Source: CAZJRQ01 sp964548535 (GTDB lineage: Bacteria > Bacillota > Clostridia > Oscillospirales > Ruminococcaceae). From it: a DNA stretch of 64,000 bases. The first letter of the stretch is position 1, and every line of letters begins with the position of its first letter. Under the pieces are notes generated by a model. That model did not search any database and had not been told where the DNA came from. It saw only the letters and a program-made list of their open reading frames with translations. The translations under genes and the position numbers were made by a program. Of the stretch, positions 33,907 to 42,783 are shown piece by piece. The DNA is taken from NCBI GenBank assembly GCA_964548535.1, contig CAZJRQ010000005.1, positions 42,518-106,517 of the forward strand, in the 5' to 3' direction.

Positions 33907-35847
33907 TTACACTTCAAGCGAAGACCACTCATCAATTTTTTCGTCAAGAGATACCTTGCATTCTTCCAACTTCTTGCATTTTTCTGACATAAGTTCAAAG
34001 TTAGATGAGATTTCAGGCTGTCCAATTTCGTTCTCAAGATTGAAAATTTCAACTTCAAGATTTTCAATTTCAACCTCAAGTTCCTTAATTCTAGCACGTC
34101 TTTTAGCATCAGCAGCACGCTGTTCCTTAGAACGATATTGCTTTTGTTTGTTTTCCTGATACTCGTGATTAGCTTGCTGTTGCTTTTTATTTTGTAAGTC
34201 TTGATTCTGCATTTGTTTTTCTGTATCAATTTGATTAGAATAAAAATCAAAATTTCCGTCAAATGAGCGAACATCGTTTTTGTCGACTTCAATTATTCTA
34301 TTTGCAACCTTATTTAGTAAATATCTGTCGTGAGACACCAGTATGATAGTGCCATCAAATTCAGCAAGAGCATCTTCCAAAACCTCTTTGGTATTAAGGT
34401 CAATGTGGTTAGTAGGCTCATCAAGAATCAGTACATTTCCGCGGTTCAGCGCCATTAGAGCGAAACAAAGCTTAGCACGCTCTCCTCCGCTGATTACTGA
34501 AACAGGCTTGAAAACATTTTCACCAGTGAGTAAAACTGCACCTAAAGCCTTGCGAATTTGCTGTTCAGACATCTTAGGAAACTTTCTGTCAACAGCACCG
34601 ATTACAGTATCACGCATATCAACATTGCTGTGACTTTGGTCAAAATATGAAATCTTTACGTTATTTCCCCAGATTATATTACCGCTTTCATGTGGAATAA
34701 AACCTTGAATCATCTTCAAAATTGAAGTCTTTCCAATACCATTCGGACCAATTATGGCAACATGTTCACCACGGCGAACGTGCATATCTAGACTGTTTAT
34801 CAGCGTTTTACTAGATTCTTGATCCCCAACAGTAACAGGGCAGTCAATGACTTGAACAATGTCTTTAGTAGGCTCAATATCGTATTCCAACTTAATTTTA
34901 GGAGGCTTGGTAAACATTGCCGGTTTTTCAACTCGCTCAATTTTATCTAAAGTGTGCTGACGCGACCTTGCCATTTTTGCAGTTGAAGCCCTAGTTTTAT
35001 TTTTAACAATATATTCTTCTAGCTTTGCAATTTCTTTCTGGTTAGCGTCATATTCCTTTAGCTGACGTTCAGAATTCATTTTCTTTTGTACATGATAAGC
35101 TGAATAGTTGCCTTTGTATGATATAAGTCTTCCATTTTCGATTTCGCAAATTCTACTGCAGATTTTATTTAAAAAATATCTATCATGCGATACAATAAGA
35201 ATCGAACCCTTGTAAGATTTAAGATAATCCTCCAGCCAGTTTAGTGTTTGAAAATCTAAGTGGTTTGTAGGTTCATCAAGAATAAGCAGATTCGGTTGCT
35301 CAAGCAAAAGCTTAGCAAGAGCAAGACGAGTTTTTTCTCCACCAGAAAGTGAAGATATAATTCGATCAGCAGGAGTATCAGCAAAACCCATTCCGTTGAG
35401 TATTTGCTTAATTTTAACATCAATCCTATACCCGTCATGTGACTCGAAAAATGCAGAAAGCTGAGCATATTCTTGACTGATAAATTCTAGTTCATCACCA
35501 CTAGTTTCGGCCATTTTTATTTCAAGCTCATTCATTTTTTCTTTTATTTGCAAAAGCTTATCAAAAGCTCGGTGCATTTCTTCATTTATTGAACAATCTA
35601 GGTCAAGTCCGCTGTTTTGCTGCAGAAATCCAATTTCAGTGCTTTTAGAAATGGCTACTGAACCAAAACCTTCAGGCGTTTTGTCAAACTCTTCTAGTCC
35701 AGCAATGATGCGCAGAAGAGTTGATTTACCACAGCCGTTTACTCCAATAAGACCAATAATTTCTCGATCCTCAATAGTTAAATTTATGTCACGAAGCAAA
35801 GCTACTCCGTTGAAATATTTGTATAAACTTTCAATGTTAGCAAGCAT
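33907..35847 (-). CDS. ABC-F family ATPase (ribosome-associated)
   Basis: The 646-residue soluble protein has two ABC domains and no membrane segment. Walker A is GVNGCGKST and GPNGIGKTS, signatures are LSGGEKTRLALAK and ISGGERAKLCFAL, and Walker B is LLILDEPTNHLD and VLILDEPTNHID. The inter-domain linker and a long C-terminal coiled coil (Gln-rich, then heptads) fit the ABC-F translation-factor type. ABC-F proteins act at the ribosomal E site, as translation factors or antibiotic-protection proteins; which role applies here is not shown. GGGGAATT precedes the ATG. Confidence 0.93.
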   Translation of the reverse strand: MLANIESLYKYFNGVALLRDINLTIEDREIIGLIGVNGCGKSTLLRIIAGLEEFDKTPEGFGSVAISKSTEIGFLQQNSGLDLDCSINEEMHRAFDKLLQIKEKMNELEIKMAETSGDELEFISQEYAQLSAFFESHDGYRIDVKIKQILNGMGFADTPADRIISSLSGGEKTRLALAKLLLEQPNLLILDEPTNHLDFQTLNWLEDYLKSYKGSILIVSHDRYFLNKICSRICEIENGRLISYKGNYSAYHVQKKMNSERQLKEYDANQKEIAKLEEYIVKNKTRASTAKMARSRQHTLDKIERVEKPAMFTKPPKIKLEYDIEPTKDIVQVIDCPVTVGDQESSKTLINSLDMHVRRGEHVAIIGPNGIGKTSILKMIQGFIPHESGNIIWGNNVKISYFDQSHSNVDMRDTVIGAVDRKFPKMSEQQIRKALGAVLLTGENVFKPVSVISGGERAKLCFALMALNRGNVLILDEPTNHIDLNTKEVLEDALAEFDGTIILVSHDRYLLNKVANRIIEVDKNDVRSFDGNFDFYSNQIDTEKQMQNQDLQNKKQQQANHEYQENKQKQYRSKEQRAADAKRRARIKELEVEIENLEVEIFNLENEIGQPEISSNFELMSEKCKKLEECKVSLDEKIDEWSSLEV

Positions 35848-35869
35848 TTTTAATTCCCCTCAAAAATAA

Positions 35870-36093
35870 TTAATAATTATTATACTATTTTTATGGTGAT
35901 TTTGCAAGTGTGATATAGTTAATTTAAATAATTTCGTATATTTTTATCTTTTTGGGTAATATAATTTGAATATTTATGAATAGTAATGTTAACTGAATGC
36001 GACTAAATTAACAAAAATCAAATTTGTATTCATTTAGATTTTGTTATAAACACTAAAAATGTATTCATAATAAAGCTAAATTGTAAAAAACTA
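35870..36093. other. AT-rich intergenic region, no gene seen
   Basis: About 220 bases between the divergent ABC-F and EIIA-like genes are very AT-rich. I see no ORF with a ribosome site, no RNA gene and no strong inverted repeat. TATTCAT recurs near 36029 and 36063 but the short repeats may be chance. Confidence 0.5.
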
Positions 36094-36122
36094 TTGCAAA
36101 ATTTATAATAGTTTGTTAAAAT
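36094..36122 (+). promoter_or_regulatory. Promoter of the EIIA-like gene
   Basis: TTGCAA (36094-36099), a 17-base spacer and TAAAAT (36117-36122). The -35 region lies in the 18-base string shared with the glgB promoter (36086-36103 here). Confidence 0.7.
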
Positions 36123-36161
36123 AGTATATAGAAACAGTTATTATTAATTGAGGTGTTTGTT

Positions 36162-36656
36162 TTGACATTATTTAAAAAATCTGGTATAAAAAGAAGCGAA
36201 ATGAAAAAATATATAGCAACTTGCACCTTAGGTGAAGTGATATCTATTGAGAGAATAAATGATTCAGTATATTCATCAAAGCTTTTGGGCGACGGTTTTG
36301 GCATTATTCCCAATAGTAATGATTTGTCAAGTCCAGTAAATGGAACAATAATTGATATTGCTGATAAAGGACTTTCAATGACTATAAAAACCAATGATGG
36401 TCTTATAGTTTTAATAAATATGGTTTTAAATCTTACTAATAGTGATGTGAAATTAGTAAATACAGTTGTAAATGTCGGCGACTTGGTTTCGCAAGGTGAT
36501 CTTTTATGCAGTATAAATCTTGAAGAGATTGTTCATAGGGGTTACAAACCGTCAATTGTGGTGGTTGTAAATAATAGTGAGGAATTTAAAACATTTAGTA
36601 TTAGGCATGGCAGGGTGAATAAGCTTGATACAGCAGTTTTAAGCTATGTTATTTGA
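36162..36656 (+). CDS. PTS EIIA(Glc)-like protein lacking both histidines
   Basis: The 164-residue product follows the EIIA-glucose fold: LGEVISIERINDSVYSSKLL, LGDGFGI, SPVNGTIIDIAD, KTNDGLIVLINM, VNVGDLVSQGDLL. In working EIIA two histidines 15 residues apart receive and transfer the phosphate (KHAIGIK and LIHIG). Here those positions are L71 and N86, so phosphotransfer is not expected. The TTG start at 36162 follows GAGGTG. It is monocistronic with its own promoter and terminator. It may be a regulator or sugar-status adaptor; a pseudogene is unlikely because the frame and fold pattern are intact. Confidence 0.85.
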   Translation: MTLFKKSGIKRSEMKKYIATCTLGEVISIERINDSVYSSKLLGDGFGIIPNSNDLSSPVNGTIIDIADKGLSMTIKTNDGLIVLINMVLNLTNSDVKLVNTVVNVGDLVSQGDLLCSINLEEIVHRGYKPSIVVVVNNSEEFKTFSIRHGRVNKLDTAVLSYVI

Positions 36657-36663
36657 TATCTTG

Positions 36664-36694
36664 AAAGCAGATTTTTTATAAGTCTGCTTTTTTT
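36664..36694 (+). terminator. Terminator after the EIIA-like gene
   Basis: AAAGCAGA (36664-36671) pairs with TCTGCTTT (36683-36690), followed by a T-run. Confidence 0.88.
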
Positions 36695-36860
36695 GTGATT
36701 TTTTAAAAATTAAATTTGTAAAACGCTGCAAATTTATAGCTGAAGTGTGGATTTATATGACTTTTGATTGGATTTTATTATGATTGTTGCATAGATATTA
36801 TTGCAGTTGAAAATTTTCTGAAAAATAATCTAAAAAACTATATACTTTTGCGAAAATATG

Positions 36861-36900
36861 TGTTATAATGACACTGTATTTTTGCGCACTAGTTTGTGCG
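36861..36900 (+). promoter_or_regulatory. Extended -10 promoter and start-site hairpin of speD
   Basis: TGTTATAAT (36861-36869) is an extended -10 box; no good -35 is visible. Near the presumed mRNA 5' end, CGCAC (36885-36889) pairs with GTGCG (36896-36900) around a 6-base loop. The inverted repeat could be an operator or a 5' stabilising stem. Confidence 0.5.
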
Positions 36901-36919
36901 ATTATTTTGAAAGGAAGTG

Positions 36920-37729
36920 ATGTTAGAGTTGGAAGAAAAACTTGCTTTATATGGGTTTAATAACCTAACTAAAACATTGAGCTTTAACATTTACGATGTT
37001 TGCTACGCTAAGGGCGAAAGGGAACAGAGAGATTATATTGATTATATTGATGAGCAATATAATTCTGATAGACTTACAAAAATTCTTTGTGATGTTACTG
37101 AAATGATTGATGCAAGAGTTTTAAATATATCAAAACAAGATTATGAACCGCAGGGAGCATCTGTAAATGTGCTTATTGCTGAGAAAGAATTGGATAATGA
37201 ATCGATTGATATTTCATGCAATAAGGGTAATTATACTGCTGAGCATAAAACAGTACATGCTCATTTAGATAAAAGCCATGTCACAGTGCATACTTTCCCT
37301 GAATATCATCCTGATAATTCAATATCTACTTTTCGAGTGGATATTGATGTTTCTACGTGCGGTACAATTTCACCGCTTAATGCACTAAATTATTTAATTG
37401 AGAGCTTTGATTCTGACATTATTACAATTGATTACAGGGTACGAGGTTTCACTCGTGATGTTTTAGGAACAAAGTTTTTTATTGACCATAAGATTAATTC
37501 AATTCAGGAATATATCGATAAGAATAAGCTAAGTATGTATGATGCAATTGATGTAAATGTGTATCAGTCTAATATTTTTCATACAAAGCTGCTTATTAAG
37601 GATATTGAATTACAGAATTATCTGTTTAAGAAGGATGTGCACGAGCTTACACCAAAGCAAAGGCTTGATATTACAAATAGCCTAAGGCGAGAGATGATTG
37701 AGATTTTCAGCGGAATGAATATATATTAA
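36920..37729 (+). CDS. speD: S-adenosylmethionine decarboxylase proenzyme (long bacterial type)
   Basis: The 269-residue proenzyme self-cleaves between K118 and S119 in LDKSHVTVHTFPEYHP to create the pyruvoyl group, then decarboxylates SAM to supply aminopropyl groups. Length and the HLDKSH context match the E. coli-like class rather than the short Bacillus/archaeal form. The start is uncertain by a few codons: ATG 36920 is favoured after AAAGGA, with GTG 36917 and TTG 36929 as alternatives. It is the first gene of the polyamine cluster. Confidence 0.94.
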   Translation: MLELEEKLALYGFNNLTKTLSFNIYDVCYAKGEREQRDYIDYIDEQYNSDRLTKILCDVTEMIDARVLNISKQDYEPQGASVNVLIAEKELDNESIDISCNKGNYTAEHKTVHAHLDKSHVTVHTFPEYHPDNSISTFRVDIDVSTCGTISPLNALNYLIESFDSDIITIDYRVRGFTRDVLGTKFFIDHKINSIQEYIDKNKLSMYDAIDVNVYQSNIFHTKLLIKDIELQNYLFKKDVHELTPKQRLDITNSLRREMIEIFSGMNIY

Positions 37730-37973
37730 TCTTTTCACAATATGGCATTTGAGCGATGTTTGTCGCTTGTTAGCAAAATGAAATTATAGTTTATAATAAA
37801 TAATATACCAAACAATGAGGGCTTAGCTTATAGTACAATAGTTTGTTACTTTTGCAAAATTAAAAGCTGTTTGATGTTTAAGTGTATATTGATGGTTTGA
37901 AATACACCGTAGTAATACTACAGAGAGAACCGAATATTTTGCTGTATTATTATTTTTAGGGAGGTCGTTGAAA
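37730..37973 (+). other. Leader region between speD and speA
   Basis: The 244-base gap holds a small AGCGA/TCGCT hairpin after speD and, before speA, a nested structure: GTAGT-AAT-ACTAC enclosed by GGTT and AACC (about 37897-37933). No ORF is visible. This could be a structured leader for speA, but no known class was recognised. Confidence 0.35.
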
Positions 37974-39419
37974 TTGTCTTTAACACAAAACAATGCTCCA
38001 ATTTATGAAGCTTTAAAAAAACATAAAAGCAATAGAGTAGTTCAGCTTGATGTTCCAGGACACAAGGGCGGAAGAGGAAACAAGGAACTTAGAGATTTTT
38101 TGGGTGCTGACTGCTTAAAATTAGATGTAAATTCAATGAAACCGCTTGACAATTTGTGTCATCCAGTTTCTGTTATTAAGGACGCTGAAAAGCTTGCAAG
38201 TGAGGCGTTCGGTTCAAAAAGTACGTTTTTTATAGTAAATGGAACTACTGCTGCAGTGCAAGCTATGATTTTTTCAAGCTGCAAGGCTGGCGATAAAATA
38301 ATCATGCCTAGAAATGTGCATAGAAGTGCAATTAATGCGTTGGTAGTATGTGGTGCTATTCCTGTCTATGTAAATCCTGGCGTTAATAATAAGCTGGGAA
38401 TTCCACTTGGAATGGCAGTGGATGATGTTGAAAAAGCTATTTTGCAAAATCCAGATGCTAAGGCGGTACTTGTAAATAATCCAACATATTATGGAGTTTG
38501 TTCTGACATTAAACGAATTGTAAGGCTGGCTCATGCACATGACATGTTGGTTTTAGCAGATGAGGCACATGGCACACATTTTTATTTTGGTGATAATTTA
38601 CCTTGCTCTGCTATGGCAGCTGGTGCTGATATGGCAGCGGTAAGTATTCATAAAACTGGCGGTTCGTTAACACAATCGTCTTTTTTGCTGTGTAATAATA
38701 ATGTTTCAGAAGGTTATGTAAGACAGGTGATAAACCTAACTCAAACTACAAGCGGTTCGTATTTGCTTATGGTTTCACTTGATTTGGCAAGGAAAAACTT
38801 GTCGCTAAATGGTAAAGAATTTTTTAAAAAGACTATTGATTTTGCAAGCTATGCTAGACATGAAATAAATAAAATAGGTGGATACTATGCTTTTGGCGAT
38901 GAGCTTATAAATGGTAATGATTTTTATGATTTTGACCGCACTAAGCTGTCTGTTCATACAAGAGCTATGGGACTTGCTGGTGTTGAGGTTTATGACATTC
39001 TCCGTGACGATTACGATATTCAAATTGAATTTGGTGATATAGGAAATATTCTTGCCATTGTTTCAGCGGGTGATAGAGAGCTTGAAATTGAAAGATTTAT
39101 TTCAGCTCTGTCAGAAATTAAAAGACTTTATAGTAAAGATCCAACAGGAATGTTTGATGATGAATATATAACTCCTGCAGTAGTTTTAGCACCGCAGCAA
39201 GCTTTTTACAGCGATAAAAGATCGGTTGCAATAGAAAAGTCACAAGGTATGATTTGCGGAGAGTTTGTAATGTGCTATCCGCCTGGAATACCTATTCTTG
39301 CGCCAGGAGAAAGAATTACACCTGAAATTTTAGAATATATATCTTACTGTAAAGAAAAAGGTTGTTTTATGACAGGTACAGAAGATATGGACATAAATTA
39401 CATCAATGTTGTAGTGTGA
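37974..39419 (+). CDS. speA: Arginine decarboxylase, Orn/Lys/Arg decarboxylase fold
   Basis: The 481-residue PLP enzyme belongs to the fold-type I Orn/Lys/Arg decarboxylase family. Landmarks are DVPGHKGG near residue 26, NGTTAAVQA, DEAHGTH, the PLP lysine K227 in SIHKTGGSLTQSS, and the C-terminal CYPPGIPILAPGE. Lysine or ornithine specificity is possible on sequence alone, but the agmatinase two genes later points to arginine. TTG 37974 follows AGGGAGG with 9-base spacing; TTG 37968 is too close. Confidence 0.92.
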   Translation: MSLTQNNAPIYEALKKHKSNRVVQLDVPGHKGGRGNKELRDFLGADCLKLDVNSMKPLDNLCHPVSVIKDAEKLASEAFGSKSTFFIVNGTTAAVQAMIFSSCKAGDKIIMPRNVHRSAINALVVCGAIPVYVNPGVNNKLGIPLGMAVDDVEKAILQNPDAKAVLVNNPTYYGVCSDIKRIVRLAHAHDMLVLADEAHGTHFYFGDNLPCSAMAAGADMAAVSIHKTGGSLTQSSFLLCNNNVSEGYVRQVINLTQTTSGSYLLMVSLDLARKNLSLNGKEFFKKTIDFASYARHEINKIGGYYAFGDELINGNDFYDFDRTKLSVHTRAMGLAGVEVYDILRDDYDIQIEFGDIGNILAIVSAGDRELEIERFISALSEIKRLYSKDPTGMFDDEYITPAVVLAPQQAFYSDKRSVAIEKSQGMICGEFVMCYPPGIPILAPGERITPEILEYISYCKEKGCFMTGTEDMDINYINVVV

Positions 39420-39438
39420 ATTTAAGGAGTAGAGTATA

Positions 39439-40287
39439 ATGAGTTTTTGGTTTACAGAAAATCATACGGATGATGTTAAATTTACCATGAAAGTTAAAGA
39501 GCAGTTGTATTCAGCAAAAAGCTATTATCAGAAAATTGAGGTTTTTGATACAGCAGAGTTTGGAAGAACGTTGGTTCTTGATGACTATATAATGCTTACA
39601 GAAAAAGATGAGTGGATTTATCATGAAATGGTTACTCATGTTCCAATGGCAGTAAATCCTGATATTAAAAAGGTTCTTGTAATTGGGGCCGGTGATGGCG
39701 GAACTGTGCGTGAGCTTACTCGATACGATTCGATTGAGAAAATTGATATGGTTGAAATTGACGAGCAGGTAATTAATGTTTGTAAGGAATTTTTACCTCA
39801 AACTGCATGTAAATTTGATGATCCAAGACTTGATGTTCATATTGGTGATGGATTAAGATATGTCCGCAGTATGGATAACGAATATGATTTAATAATAGTT
39901 GATTCGACCGATCCTTTTGGACCTGGTGAAGGACTTTTCACAAAGGAGTTCTATGGAAATTGTTTCAAGGCTTTGACAGATAGAGGGATACTTATAAATC
40001 AGCATGAAAGTACATATTACGATTCGTATGTTGATATGGTCAAGAGAACTCATAAGCGTATTGGCAGTGCTTTTCCAGTAACCATGGTATATCAGGCGCA
40101 TATTCCAACATATCCATCAGGACATTGGCTGTTTGGATTTGCATCAAAAAATCTTCATCCTGTATATGATTTGCAGGAGAATGCATGGAATACTTTGGGC
40201 ATAAAAACTAAATATTATAATACTGAGTTGCATAAAGGTTGTTTTGCCATTCCAAATTATGTCAAGGAGGTTTTAGAAGATGAATAA
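39439..40287 (+). CDS. speE: Spermidine synthase
   Basis: The 282-residue aminopropyltransferase makes spermidine from putrescine and decarboxylated SAM. GAGDGGTVREL (83-93) binds the nucleoside, D155 and D158 in IIVDSTDPFGP are catalytic, and the family opening WFTENHTDDVKF is present. AAGGAG precedes the ATG. It is 19 bases after speA and overlaps speB by 8 bases. Confidence 0.97.
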   Translation: MSFWFTENHTDDVKFTMKVKEQLYSAKSYYQKIEVFDTAEFGRTLVLDDYIMLTEKDEWIYHEMVTHVPMAVNPDIKKVLVIGAGDGGTVRELTRYDSIEKIDMVEIDEQVINVCKEFLPQTACKFDDPRLDVHIGDGLRYVRSMDNEYDLIIVDSTDPFGPGEGLFTKEFYGNCFKALTDRGILINQHESTYYDSYVDMVKRTHKRIGSAFPVTMVYQAHIPTYPSGHWLFGFASKNLHPVYDLQENAWNTLGIKTKYYNTELHKGCFAIPNYVKEVLEDE

Positions 40288-41128
40288 GAATGTACATACA
40301 TTTATTGGGTGTGACTGCGAGTATGAGGATTCTAAAATTGTAATTTTCGGAGCTCCATTTGACAGCACAACAAGCTTTAGACCAGGCACGCGCTTTGCAT
40401 CGTCTGCAATGCGTAATGAAAGCTTTGGAATTGAAACTTACTCACCTTATCAGGATAAGGACTTGCTTGATACATATGTGTTTGACAGCGGTGATTTGGA
40501 GCTGATTTTCGGCACTCCGTCAAAGGCACTTGGTGATATTCAAAGTATGACTGATAAGATTTTACAGGATAAAAAAATTCCTTGCATGATTGGTGGCGAA
40601 CATCTTGTAACTTTAGGTGCAGTTAGAGCGGTTGCAAAGAATTATAAGAATTTGCATATAATCCATTTTGACGCACATTGTGATTTGCGTGATGATTATT
40701 TAGGTGAACAGCTATCACATGCGTGTGTTTTAAGAAGATGTCATGATATTTTGGGTGATGATAAGATTTTTCAGTTCGGAATTCGCAGCGGTGAGCGTGA
40801 AGAATTTGAATTTGCGAAAAAGCATACAGTGATGAACAAATTTGATTTTACTGGCTTAGAAAGAGCAGTTGAGATGATTGGTGATTCACCAGTTTATTTT
40901 ACACTTGATTTGGATGTGCTAGATCCGTCACAGTTTTGCGGAACAGGAACACCAGAGGCAGGTGGAGTTACATTTAAAGAGCTAATGGGGGCGTTAGAAT
41001 TAGTTTCAAAGCTGAATATAGTAGGCTTTGATGTAAATGAGCTTTCACCAATTTACGACCAAAGTGGAGCATCAACAGCTTTAGCTTGCAAGGTGTTGAG
41101 AGAGATTTTATTAGCTTTTTATAAATAA
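40280..41128 (+). CDS. speB: Agmatinase
   Basis: The 282-residue ureohydrolase converts agmatine to putrescine and urea. The Mn ligands are all visible: H108 in GGEHLVTLGA, D131-H133-D135 in FDAHCDLR, and LDLDVLDPSQFCGTGTPE. AAGGAGG lies in the end of speE, whose stop overlaps by 8 bases. With SpeA it forms the arginine to putrescine route. Confidence 0.96.
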   Translation: MNKNVHTFIGCDCEYEDSKIVIFGAPFDSTTSFRPGTRFASSAMRNESFGIETYSPYQDKDLLDTYVFDSGDLELIFGTPSKALGDIQSMTDKILQDKKIPCMIGGEHLVTLGAVRAVAKNYKNLHIIHFDAHCDLRDDYLGEQLSHACVLRRCHDILGDDKIFQFGIRSGEREEFEFAKKHTVMNKFDFTGLERAVEMIGDSPVYFTLDLDVLDPSQFCGTGTPEAGGVTFKELMGALELVSKLNIVGFDVNELSPIYDQSGASTALACKVLREILLAFYK

Positions 41129-41144
41129 AATTTGGAGGATTATT

Positions 41145-42044
41145 ATGGGGATTTTTGATGTTTTTACTAACAAATCGGCAGAGTCTACAAAAGAAAAGAA
41201 CGAACAGATTGAAGATGAATGTGAAGTTTTAGAATCAGAGGTTATGGAAATTCTTGATGAAATTAAGACAGAAACATCAAAGAATTCACTTAGCATAAAT
41301 ATTTCTTCAAAAAAGCCTGCACTTTTAGAAAGCAAGTTTGGCGGGACACCATATTTACCACAAGATATGCTGCCTCCTGAAAATTCTAAAGGCGAACAGC
41401 TAAAGCTTTTAGCACAAATTGATTGTACAGAACTGAAAAGCTTGCTGGATTTTCCTCATGTTGGAATTCTGCAGTTTTGGGTACTGAATGATGATATAAT
41501 CGGATGTGATTTTGCAAATCCAAATGTTCAGGACAATTTTAGAATTATATATCATGAAGAAATTGATAGTTCTGTTTCTGAGGAAGATGTTCTTAAGAAA
41601 ATATTGCCACCTGAAGATGAGGATTATTTTCCAATTCAAGGCGAATTTAGCTTGACATTCACAGAAGAAAGTGCAATGATGGCAGTTGATGACTGTGGAT
41701 TTGATGATATTTTCAGCACGAAATATAAAAATAGATTTCATCCTAAGACAATAGAATCTTTTTGTGAAATCGGTGATGATTTGTATGATGAGCTGTATCA
41801 GTATCATAGCGGTTTTGGTCATAAAATAAGCGGTTATCCAGGTTTTACGCAATGTGATCCTAGAGAGAATAGTGATGATTATTTAAAATATAATACTCTG
41901 CTTTTGCAGATTGATAGTGATTATGACGGAGAAACCACTAATATAATTTGGGGAGATAGTGGAATTTGCAACTTTTTCATTTCAAAAGACGCTTTAAAAA
42001 GATGTGATTTCAGTGATGTTATTTACAATTGGGATTGCTATTAG
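41145..42044 (+). CDS. DUF1963 (YwqG-like) protein
   Basis: The 299-residue product has a charged N-terminal segment (about 1-55, Glu-rich) and then the DUF1963 pattern: ESKFGGTPYLPQD, LLAQIDCTELK, ILQFWVL, KISGYPGFTQCDPR, LLLQIDSD and WGDSGICNFFI. The family has no established function. TTGGAGG precedes the ATG. It lies 16 bases after speB and is probably in the same transcript, though a functional link to polyamines is only inferred from position. Confidence 0.85.
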   Translation: MGIFDVFTNKSAESTKEKNEQIEDECEVLESEVMEILDEIKTETSKNSLSINISSKKPALLESKFGGTPYLPQDMLPPENSKGEQLKLLAQIDCTELKSLLDFPHVGILQFWVLNDDIIGCDFANPNVQDNFRIIYHEEIDSSVSEEDVLKKILPPEDEDYFPIQGEFSLTFTEESAMMAVDDCGFDDIFSTKYKNRFHPKTIESFCEIGDDLYDELYQYHSGFGHKISGYPGFTQCDPRENSDDYLKYNTLLLQIDSDYDGETTNIIWGDSGICNFFISKDALKRCDFSDVIYNWDCY

Positions 42045-42308
42045 TGGGTTGTTTTGAAAATATTTGCTTGATATAGAGATAGGTATTCTTAGCATTTTAT
42101 AAATAATTTTTTTTAGTGGATAAAAACATGTTAAAAGATATTACTTTAATCAGGAGATTTTTAATGTGATACTAAGAGCAGTTTTCTTTCCAGCAATTAT
42201 ATTTTCGGCTTATATTATCAAAAAATCCAACTAATAAAATTCTACCGACGAATTTGTAATATAGCTTTGCTAGATAAGGATGGTTTTAAATTAGAAAGGG
42301 GTATTACT

Positions 42309-42764
42309 ATGTTTGAAGAGATATCGATGATAGTTATTTTCATTATTTGTATTAGCGTTTGTATAATTATATTAGTTGACGTAGTTCGTATTCTTAATTT
42401 GAAATTCAGAGGCATAGAGGTTACAGGTGAGGTTTTTGATTATAAAGTGGAGGCTGATCGTACACGGAGCTGGTTTTTTCCATATAGAGATTATTACAAG
42501 GTGCGTGTCGCATATTTTTATAATAAGAATTATAAATGCTATCCAGCTAACTTTTCACGAAAAATTAGATATGAAAAATTTGATGGGAAATTTTCAAATG
42601 GAGCAAAGATTGATATTCTTGTAAATGAAAAAAATCCTAAGTTGTTTGTAATAAAAAGTGAAATAAAACCTTCTATTATTAGCAAAGTATTAAATTTCTT
42701 TCTCTTTGTATCGCCGTTTGTCGTTGTAATTTTATTTATTTATTTGATTGCGAATGCTACTTGA
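42309..42764 (+). CDS. Small membrane protein, DUF3592-like
   Basis: The 151-residue product has an N-terminal helix (about 4-29), an outer or inner beta-rich segment (GIEVTGEVFDYKVE, VRVAYFYNKNYKCYP, GAKIDILVNEKNP), and a C-terminal helix. The layout and the tGxVx(n)Y pattern fit DUF3592. ATG 42309 follows AAAGGGG. It precedes the ANT(6)-like gene by 19 bases. The function is unknown. Confidence 0.6.
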   Translation: MFEEISMIVIFIICISVCIIILVDVVRILNLKFRGIEVTGEVFDYKVEADRTRSWFFPYRDYYKVRVAYFYNKNYKCYPANFSRKIRYEKFDGKFSNGAKIDILVNEKNPKLFVIKSEIKPSIISKVLNFFLFVSPFVVVILFIYLIANAT

Positions 42765-42783
42765 TAATGTTAGGAGAATTCTA

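Noticed and set aside
42166..42234. Possible 22-codon hydrophobic ORF starting GTG after AGGAG, upstream of the DUF3592-like gene
   Set aside because: The ribosome site is fair and the peptide could span a membrane, but it is too short to separate from chance in AT-rich DNA and may be a fragment.
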